Source of the DNA: Sciurus carolinensis
Taxonomy: Eukaryota; Chordata; Mammalia; Rodentia; Sciuridae
Reading direction: 5' to 3'
Length of the DNA stretch: 64,000 nucleotides
Assembly: GCF_902686445.1 (NCBI RefSeq)
Contig: NC_062219.1
Location: forward strand, 40,079,056 to 40,143,055
Position 1 is the stretch's first letter, and the number at the start of each line of letters is the position of its first letter. Below are positions 56,545-64,000 of this stretch, piece after piece. The notes under the pieces are model-generated. The model did not search any database. It was not told the origin of the DNA and worked only from the letters and a program-made list of their open reading frames with translations. The translations under genes were made by a program, and so were the position numbers.

Positions 56545-56800
56545 TCCCTTCTTCATGAGGCCTTCCCAAAACCTGGTATAAAATTCTCTCTCCTCAGCCC
56601 TCTACAATTCCCCTTCCTCTTGGTTACTTTCTCTGTGGTACTTATCATAGTCTGTAATTTCTAGCACTCGTCACTCTCATATATTATTTGTTCCTTGTTC
56701 CCTCAAAGGCAAGATTTTTTTGTACTTTGTTCCCTCAATGTACCTAGAACAGTTCAAGAAAAATAACAGGAATGCAATCAATACTTTCAAATAATTTGAA
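56545..56800 (+). mobile_element. L2 LINE 3' end
   Basis: 'catgaggccttcccaaaacc', 'actttctctgtggtacttat', 'catagtctgtaatttctagc', 'ccctcaaaggcaagattttt' and 'atgtacctagaacagttcaa' follow the L2 3' end order. L2 ceased activity before the placental radiation. Confidence 0.7.
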
Positions 56801-57324
56801 GAATTCATAACAAAACTATGAAAGTTGTCACAACTTCCAAAAGAGTTTCTTGGTGAATATTTAAAAGTGCCATAACTGAATACCAAGTACTCTATAAGAA
56901 AGATTGTGGGATGGAAAAGGTAGCCTAACTAGTGCTAAATATGGAGAAATATACAAACTTGGGGTGGAAAGTGGACACTAAGAAAGGAAGGGGAAAGTAA
57001 AAAAAAACTGAAGAATGCCTTGAAAAAAAGTAGAGCAGGTTAATTAGATACCTTGAGGTTTTGATGCTCTCGAATAAGATGGGAATAATGATCCTATATC
57101 ATGACTTATGCTTTCCTTCTGAAACATCTATGCTACTCAGTTATTATAGAGTAAAACTCTTTAGGAATATCTTTCTAGACATAAAGTCTCAAAAATGCCA
57201 TTAAACCCAGGAATAGAACTTGACATAGTTAAAAATTACATTTCCTTTTGTTGTCAAAAAATTGTTTCCTTTGTTATCTCCCATCAGCTGTTAGCAAGAA
57301 AAGGTTGGTGAACTACTCTCTGAT
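56801..57324. other. Unique sequence, no gene seen
   Basis: AT-rich single-copy sequence without exon or repeat signal. Confidence 0.4.
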
Positions 57325-57390
57325 GCAGTAATCTCAGACTTGACTGCAGACTGCAATGATCTGAGGAGCTTCTAAAAGTGTCTGACTAGT
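57325..57390 (+). mobile_element. Possible MER5-type fragment
   Basis: 'gacttgactgcagactgcaa' followed by 'ctgaggagcttctaaaag' parallels the start of MER5A. It is short. Confidence 0.4.
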
Positions 57391-57627
57391 TAAATGAGAA
57401 CTCTACAGGTGAGATACAAGCATAGGAATTTTTTTTAAAGATACCTATCTTGATTCCTATATGCAGCCAAATTTGACAACAATTGAAAAGTCCATGTTGA
57501 CTGAATTTCTGCAAGGTTTGTCAGTCCTTGAAACTTTTCATTTACTGAAAAATCTTCTGAACCTGGTAGCTAATTATTATGGGCTATGAATCTGTCTACC
57601 CAAGACTGAGGTTGATGAGCAAGCACC

Positions 57628-57785
57628 AGAGGTGTGTCTCTAACTTTGCCATACCTTAGAATCACAGAGAGAAGGTTTTAATAGTAGACTCCTAGCCCCT
57701 TTTCTGGAAAGTCTCATTCAGTACATCTGGGATGGGGCCTGAAAATTTTTATCTAATAAACTTCTAGGTCATTCATTTGCAAACT
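57628..57785 (+). mobile_element. MER5A (hAT-Charlie) DNA transposon
   Basis: 'ccttagaatcacagagagaa', 'gtagactcctagcccctttt', 'tctggaaagtctcattcagt', 'tctgggatggggcctgaaaa' and 'aaactgaagtttgagtgact' are in MER5A order. It is a non-autonomous hAT element. Confidence 0.75.
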
Positions 57786-58146
57786 GAAGTTTGAGTGACT
57801 GCCTTAGAAAAAGGGAATTTGGGGATAGATTGCATCAGGCTTGTTGGATTATCCCTGAAAGAAATCCCATGATCACACACTCAATTCCTTCTTGTTCTGG
57901 ATCATCACTAAACCTTAACTACTGATATTTACAAAAGCAAAGGAGATCAAAACCTCCAAAGATGGGGTTGGAAAATGCTTTGACAGATTTATAGACTGGA
58001 AGAGTTCACAGTCCCTTATGTATAAACCATAGAGATATCCCCGTGGCAGTTACAGGCACCTATGTGTTGTGTCTTTGACTTTCTGTGGTACATTTGTTAT
58101 TTCTTAGAGAGAAATTTAGTCCTGTTTCAATAATTTAATCAATAAA
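57786..58146. other. Unique sequence before L1-e
   Basis: No feature recognised between MER5A and the L1-e target site. Confidence 0.4.
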
Positions 58147-58155
58147 TGCTTCTCG
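58147..58155. repeat. Target-site duplication, left arm of L1-e
   Basis: tgcttctcg, repeated exactly at 63971-63979 after the poly(A) tail. Confidence 0.75.
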
Positions 58156-58809
58156 GAGATCCAAGATGGCAGACTAGAGGGTGACTGCATCTCCCATCGC
58201 TCCAGAACTCAGGATTCAAGAAGGGGAGGTATTGAGAGACTTGGACCAACATAGAGCCACATGGTGAGTCTCTCCCACTGGGTGAAGCTCAGCCTGGGTG
58301 GCAGGCCCAGACAGGGGCAGCTTCTCGAAGCAGGGCAGGGCAGCAAGAGTCTTCCCCAAGCAGCCATGCTCCCTCCGGCAGCAGGCTCGATCCACAGTCA
58401 GCTTCTAGGAGCAGGCCCACCCAGTGAGAGCCTTTCTACACAGAACCAACTCCAAGTCCCAGACCCAGCGGTGGGCCCTGGCCTGTAGGCGGCTTCTGGG
58501 ACCAAGGCAGGTCAGGGAGAGGCTTTCCCCATGCAGCCTGGCTCCCTCAGGTGGGGGCAGGCCCTGTCTATAGCCAGCTTCTAGGAGCAGGACCTCCCAG
58601 TGAGAGGACTTCCACGCAGAACCAGCCCCCAGCCCTGGACCCAGTAGCTGGCTAGGGGCAGCTTTCTTCAGAAGTACTGCATTATCAAGTTCCTCCAAGA
58701 CTTCAGGCTACTGAAGGCTGGGAGGTGATATACTGGAAATCTACATGGACACTATAAGCCAATAGAGGAAATCTGCAATATCTCAGAGTCCCACTGATAT
58801 CTGACCAAG
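58156..58809 (+). promoter_or_regulatory. L1-e 5'UTR with two ~174-bp tandem monomers
   Basis: A YY1-type box CCAAGATGGC lies at 58161-58170. Downstream, two related units begin at about 58318 and 58490. 'cagcttctaggagcagg' at 58399 recurs at 58575 (176 bp apart). Each unit runs through 'cagccatgctccctc' or 'cagcctggctccctc', the shared block, 'agtgagag' and 'cagaaccag'. Tandem 5'UTR monomers are known as promoters in mouse L1; here only two decayed units are seen. Confidence 0.75.
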
Positions 58810-59850
58810 ATGAGAAAACAAGGGAAGAAAATGTCCCAAACAAACCTAGATACTATATCAATAAAATCCAAAGACAGCATAGCAGAAGAAATGTCAGAAA
58901 GGGAGTTCAGAATGTACATAATTAAAACAATCAGGGAAGCAAATGAGGAGATGAAAGAGCAAATGCAGGTATTGAAGGAAGAGATGAAAGAGCAAATGCA
59001 GGCATTAAATGATAGCACCAGTCAACAGTTAAAAGAGCAATACGGGAAGCAAGAGATCATTTCAATAAAAAGTTAGAGATACTGAAAAAAAAAAAAACAA
59101 ACAAACAGAAATCCTTGAAATGAAGGAAACAATAAGCCAAGTTAAAAACTCCATGGAAAGCATAACCAATAGGATAGAACACCTGGAAGACAGAACCTCA
59201 GACATTGAAGAAAAAATATTTAATCTTGAAAACAAAGTTGACCAAACAGAGAAGATGGTAAGAAATCATGAACAGAATCTACAAGAATTGTGGGATATCA
59301 TGAAAAGGCCAAATTTAAGAATTATTGGGATTGAGGAAGGCTTAGAGAAACAAACCAAAGGAATGAACAATCAATTCAATGAAATAATATCAGAAAATTT
59401 CCCAGATATGAATAATGAAATGGAAAACAGTACAAGAGGCTTATAGGACTCCAAATATGCAAAATTACAACAGACCCACACCAAGGCACATTATTATGAA
59501 AATACCTAACATACAAAATAAAGACAGAATTTTAAAGGCTACCAGAGAAAAGAATCAAATTACATTCAGGGGGAAACTAATAAGAATATCAGCAGATTTT
59601 TCAATCCAGACCCTAAAAGCTAGAAGGGCCAGGAACAACGTTTACCAAGCCCTGTAAGAAAATGGATGCCAACCAAGAATCTTATACCCAGCAAAACTTA
59701 CTTTCAGATTTGATGATGAAATAAAATCCTTCCATGATAAACAAAAGCTAAAAGAATTTACAAAAATTACAGAACATTCTCAGCAAAATATTCCATGAGG
59801 AAGAGATGAAAAACAATGATGCAAATCAGCAAAGGGAGGAACTAGCCTAA
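58810..59850 (+). pseudogene. L1-e ORF1 (ORF1p), frameshifted
   Basis: It starts MRKQGKKMSQTNLD, shares the 11-residue coiled-coil duplication of L1-a (58948-59013), and continues through MKETISQVKNS, MKRPNLRIIGIEE, RPTPRHIIMKIPN and FSIQTLKARRA to a TAA at 59848-59850. Lesions: a 1-bp loss near 59040, an A run grown to 13 bases at 59085-59097 (8 in L1-a), a frameshift near 59430, and a stop at about 59655. The order coiled coil, RRM, C-terminal domain is complete, but no functional protein can be made. Confidence 0.9.
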
Positions 59851-59881
59851 AGGAATAGCCAAATAAAGGAGAAACCAAATC

Positions 59882-62800
59882 ATGTCAAAGAACAAAAATG
59901 AGTCAAATGACTGGGAATACAAATCATATCACAATAATAACCCTGAATGTTAATGGCCTGAACTCATCAATCAAAAGACATAGACTGGCAGATTGAATTA
60001 AAAAGAAAAATCCAACAATATGCTGCCTGCAAAAGACTCATCTCATAGAGATACCAACAGATTAAAGGTGAAAGGATGGGAAAAAACATATCATGCACAT
60101 GAACACAGCAAAAATCTGGAGTATCCATCCTCATTTCAGATAAGGTGGACTTCAAGCCAAAACTAGTCAGAAGGGATAAAGAAGGACATTGCATACTGCT
60201 TGGGAAGCATCAATCAGCAAGACATAACAATCATATATATCTATGCCCCGAACATTGGCTCATCCATGTACATCAAAAAAATCCTTCTCAGTTCCAGAAA
60301 TCAAATAGTCCACAACACAATAATACTAGGCAATTTTAACACACCTCTCTCACCACTGGACAGATCTTCCAAACAAAAATTGAACAAAGAAACCGTAGAT
60401 CTCAATAACACAATCATCAATTTAGATTTAACAGACATATATAGAATATACCATCCAACAAAGAATGAATACACTTTCTTCTCAGCAGCACATGGATCCT
60501 TCTCTAAAATAGACCATATTTTATGCTACAAAGCTACTGTTAGCAAATACAAGAAGATAGAGATACTACCTTGTATTCTATCACATCATAATGGATTGAA
60601 ATTAGAAATAAATGACAGAATAAAAAACAGAAATTCTCCAATACCTGGAGATTAAATAGTACGTTATTATATGATGAATGGATAACAGAGAAATCAGAAG
60701 GGAAATAAAAAATTCTTAGAAGTAAAGGAGAACAAAGACACATCATATCTAAATCTCTGGGACACTATGAAAGCAGTATTTAGAAGAAGATTTATTTCAT
60801 GGAGCGCATTCAACAAAAGAAGTAAAAATCAACAAATAAATGACTTAACACTACAGCTCAAAGTCCTAGAAAAAGAAGAGCAGACCAACACCAAAAGTAG
60901 TAGAAGACAGGAAATAGTTAAAATCAGAGCTGAAATCAATGAAATTGAAACAAAAGAAACAATTAAAAATATTAACAAAATAAAATAAAGAGTTGGTTCT
61001 TTGAAAAAATAAACAAAATTGATAAACCCTTGGCCACACTAACAAAGAGAAGACGAGAGAAAACCCAAATCACTAAACTTCAGAATGAACAAGGAAATAT
61101 CACAACAGACATGAGTGAAATACAAAACATAATTAAAAGTTATTTTGAAAATCTATACTCCAACAAAACAGAAAACCTCAAAGATATCAACAAGTCTTTA
61201 GAGACATATGAATTACCTAAACTGAACTAGGAGGACTTACACAACTTAAATAAATCAATTTCAAGCAATGAAATAGAAGAGGTCATCAAAAGCCTACCAA
61301 CAAAGAAAAGTCCAGGACCAGATGAGTTCTCAGCCGAGTTCTACAAAACCTTTAAAGAAGAGCTCATTCCAATACTCCTCAAAGTATTCCATGAAATAGA
61401 AGAGGAGGGAACCCTCCCAAACTCATTCTATGAAGCCAATATCACCCTGATACCTAAACAAGAGACACATTGAGGAAAGAAAATTTCAGACCAATATCCT
61501 TAATGAACATTGATGCAAAAATTCTCAACAAAATTTTAGCAAATTTCATACAAAAATATATTAAAAAGATAGTGCACCACGATCAAGTGGGTTTTATCCA
61601 GGGATGCAAGTTTGGTTCAACATCCAGAAATCAATAAATGTTATTCACCATATCAACAGACTTAAAGTTAAGAATCACATGATTATTTCAATAGATGCAG
61701 AAAAAAGCATTTAATAAAATACAGCATCCCTTCATGCTCAAAACACTAGAAAAAATAGGGATAGTGGGAACATTCCTTAACATTGTAAAGGCCATCTATG
61801 CTAAGCCCATGGCCAATATCATTCTAAATGTTGAAAAACTGAAAGCATTCCCCCTAAAAACTGGAACAAGGCAGGGATGCCCTCTTTCATCACTTCTATT
61901 CAACATCATCCTTGAAACTCTAGCCAGAGCAATTAGACAAACCAAAGAAATTAAAGGGATACAAATAGGAAAAGAAGAACTCAAACTATCCCTGTTTGCT
62001 GATGACATGATTATATATTTAGAGGAACCCAGAAATTCCACCAGAAAACTTTTAGAACTCATAAGTGAATTCAGTAAAGTAGCAGGTTAAAAGATCAATG
62101 CTCATAAATCCAATGCATTTTTATACATAAGTGATGAATCTTGAGAAAAAGAAGTTAGGAAACTACCCCATTCACAATAGCCTCGAAAAAAATAAAATAC
62201 TTGGGAATCAATCTCACAAAAGAGGTGAAAGACCTCTATAATGAGAACTACAGAACACTAAAGAGGGAAATTAAAGAAAACCTTAGAAGATGGAAAGATC
62301 TCCCATGTTCTTGGATAGGCAGAATTAATATTGTCAAAATGGCCATACCACCAAAAGTGCTATACAGATCCAATGCAATTCTAATTAAAATCCCAATGGT
62401 GTACCTTATGGAAATATAGCAAGCAATTATGAAATTCATCTGGAAGAATAAGAAACCCAGAATAGCTAAAGCAATCCTTAGCAGAAAGAGCGAAGCAGGG
62501 GGGATCGCAATACCAGAACTTCAACTCTACTACAAAGCAATAGTAACAAAAACGGCATGGGATTGGTACCAAAATAGACAGGTAGATCAATGGTACAGAA
62601 TAGAGGACATGGACACAAACCAAAATAAATACAATTTTCTCATATTGACAAAGGGGCCACAAATATGCAATGGAGAAAAGATAGCCTCTTCAACAAATGG
62701 TGCTGGGAAAACTGGAAATCCATATGCAACAGAATGAAATTAAACCCCTATCTCTCACCCTGCACAAAACTCAACTCAAAATGAATCAAGGACCTCGGAA

Positions 62801-63697
62801 TCAGACCAGAGACCCTGCAGATTATAGAAGAAAAAGTAGGTCCAAATCTTGAACATGTTGGCTTAGGATCAGAGTTCCTTAACAGGACTCCCATAGCACA
62901 AGAAATAAAAGCAAGAATCAACAACTGGGATAGATTCAAACTAAAAAGCTTTCTCTCAGCAAAGGAAACTATCAGTAATGTGAAGAGAGAGCCTAGAGTG
63001 GGAGAAAATCTTTGCCACTCATACTTCAGATAGAGTACTAATTTCCAGAATCTATAAAGAACTAAAATAACTCTATACCAAGTATACAAGTAATCCAATC
63101 AACAAATGGGCTAAGGAAATGAACAGACACTTAACAGAAGAAGATATACAAGCAATCAACAGATATATCAAAAAATGTTCAACATCTCTAGTAATTGGAG
63201 GAATGCAAATCAAAACTACACTAAGATTCCATCTCACCCCAATTAGAATGGTGATTATCAAGAACACAAGCAACAACAGGTGTTGGCGAGGATGTGGGGA
63301 AAAAGGTACACTCATACATTGCTGGTGGGGTTGCAAATTAGTGCAGTCACTCTGGAACGCAGTATGGAGATTCCTCAGAAAGCTTGGAATGGAACCACCA
63401 TTTGACCCAGCTATCCCACTCCTTGGCCTATACTCAAAGGACTTCAAATCAGCATACTACAGAGATACAGTCACATCAATGTTCATAGCTGCTCAATTCA
63501 CAATAGCCAGGTTGTGGAACCAACCTAGATGTCCTTCAATTGATGAATGGATAAAGAAACCATGGTATATTTATACAATGGAATATTACTCAGCCAAAAA
63601 GAATGATAAAATTATAGCATTTGCAGGCAAATGGATGAAATTGGAGAATATCATGCTAAGTGAGATAAGCCAATCTCAAAAAACCAAAGAAGAATGA
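59882..63697 (+). pseudogene. L1-e ORF2 (endonuclease-reverse transcriptase), heavily broken
   Basis: Homology to L1-a ORF2 is continuous from the ATG at 59882 to SQSQKTKEE at the end. Endonuclease blocks (GNFN in place of GDFN near 60330, KIDHILCYKA) and RT blocks ([15 protein letters not shown] at 61995-62006) are recognisable. Stops include a TGA near 59995, TAG at 61228-61230, TAA near 62089 and TAG near 62417, with frameshifts near 60200, 60650, 60985 and 61460. The catalytic Asp of the GDFN motif is Asn here. The C-terminal Cys motif is intact (63119-63697). Where L1-a has the TGA at 12210-12212, L1-e has CAA at 61972-61974. Confidence 0.92.
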
Positions 63698-63741
63698 TCT
63701 CGCTGATAAGCGAATGATGACACATAATGGGGTGTGGGAGG

Positions 63742-63779
63742 GGTTAGTGTTAGGATTAGGGTTAGGGTTAGGGTTAGGG
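63742..63779 (+). repeat. Telomere-like hexamers in L1-e 3'UTR
   Basis: TTAGTG, TTAGGA, then four TTAGGG in direct succession, following GTGTGGGAGGGG and preceding 'ctagaatggagg'. It is the longest and cleanest telomere-like run of the three copies. Confidence 0.93.
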
Positions 63780-63970
63780 CTAGAATGGAGGAAGGATGGA
63801 TTGTATAGAGGGAAAAGAGGGGTGGGAGGGATGGGGGGGAAGGGAAAAATAACAGAATGAAACAAACATCATTACCCTATGTAAATTTATAATTATACAA
63901 TTGGTATGTCTTTACTCCATGTACAAACAGAGAAACAACATGTATCCCATTTGTTTACAATAAAAAAAAG

Positions 63971-63979
63971 TGCTTCTCG
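63971..63979. repeat. Target-site duplication, right arm of L1-e
   Basis: Exact copy of 58147-58155, placed directly after the A-rich tail. Confidence 0.75.
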
Positions 63980-64000
63980 ATATACTACACAAATATAGCA

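Larger units (their letters stand above)
58156..63970 (+). mobile_element. LINE-1, near full length (L1-e)
   Basis: A 5.8-kb L1: 5'UTR (58156-58809), ORF1 (58810-59850), a 31-bp gap, ORF2 (59882-63697), and a 3'UTR with six telomere-like hexamers ending 'cccatttgtttacaat' plus an A-tail. A 9-bp TSD, tgcttctcg, lies at 58147-58155 and 63971-63979. The 5' end begins GGAGATCCAAGATGG, placing the YY1-type box 5 bp inside the element as in full-length human L1. Many CpGs have decayed and ORF2 has numerous stops, so it is older than L1-a. Confidence 0.95.

Overview
This is mammalian nuclear DNA, almost certainly from a squirrel-family rodent (Sciuridae). Three things support this: a composite SINE at about 37641-37850 in which a 7SL-derived B1 half is joined to a tRNA-derived ID half (the B1-dID type known from squirrels and dormice), several stand-alone ID elements, and five copies of a rodent-style LINE-1 whose ORFs are clearly L1 but not mouse- or primate-like. 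I see no exon of a host protein-coding gene, no rRNA or tRNA gene and no CRISPR. The window reads as a gene desert or a very large intron, AT-rich and filled with retrotransposons of different ages.

Layout: 1-6177 is mostly unique sequence with old repeat debris and a perfect 39-bp tandem duplication. 6178-6870 is a MIR split by a 460-bp solo LTR. 7408-7832 is a MaLR-like LTR with a long CT microsatellite. 10273-16101 is a near full-length L1 on the minus strand (L1-a) with an intact 13-bp target-site duplication (TSD) and a CpG-rich 5'UTR. 16116-32580 is mostly unique, with MIRs, an L1M 3' end, an ID element, an unassigned two-unit repeat and several stretches that look like conserved non-coding sequence. 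32859-33711 is a 5'-truncated L1 (L1-b) next to an older L1 piece. 36890-43700 is a dense repeat cluster (MLT1, MIR, B1-dID, a ~105-bp tandem array, fossil L1 pieces, LTRs, a TATC microsatellite, L2). 47677-48870 is an older truncated L1 (L1-c). 51655-52062 is a MIR split by an ID whose tail has become a CT/GT microsatellite. 53118-54315 is a truncated L1 (L1-d). 56545-57785 holds L2 and MER5A remnants. 58156-63970 is a second near full-length L1 (L1-e).

The only coding material is L1: ORF1 (coiled-coil RNA-binding chaperone) and ORF2 (APE-type endonuclease, reverse transcriptase, C-terminal Cys motif). In an active element these cooperate in target-primed reverse transcription. All five copies here are broken by stops, frameshifts or truncation. 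The least damaged, L1-a, keeps an open 696-codon ORF2 start with every catalytic endonuclease residue, but stops 11 codons before the reverse-transcriptase FADD motif.

The most unusual signal is that the 3'UTRs of L1-a, L1-d and L1-e contain short runs of telomere-like TTAGGG hexamers inside the G-rich tract, while L1-b and L1-c have the G-rich tract without hexamers. Other notable points are a duplicated promoter monomer upstream of the YY1 box in L1-a, a deletion-made AATAAA in L1-a placed just before a premature poly(A) tail, and a 110-aa antisense ORF in the L1-a 5'UTR. Family names for old repeats come from memory of consensus sequences, without a database search.
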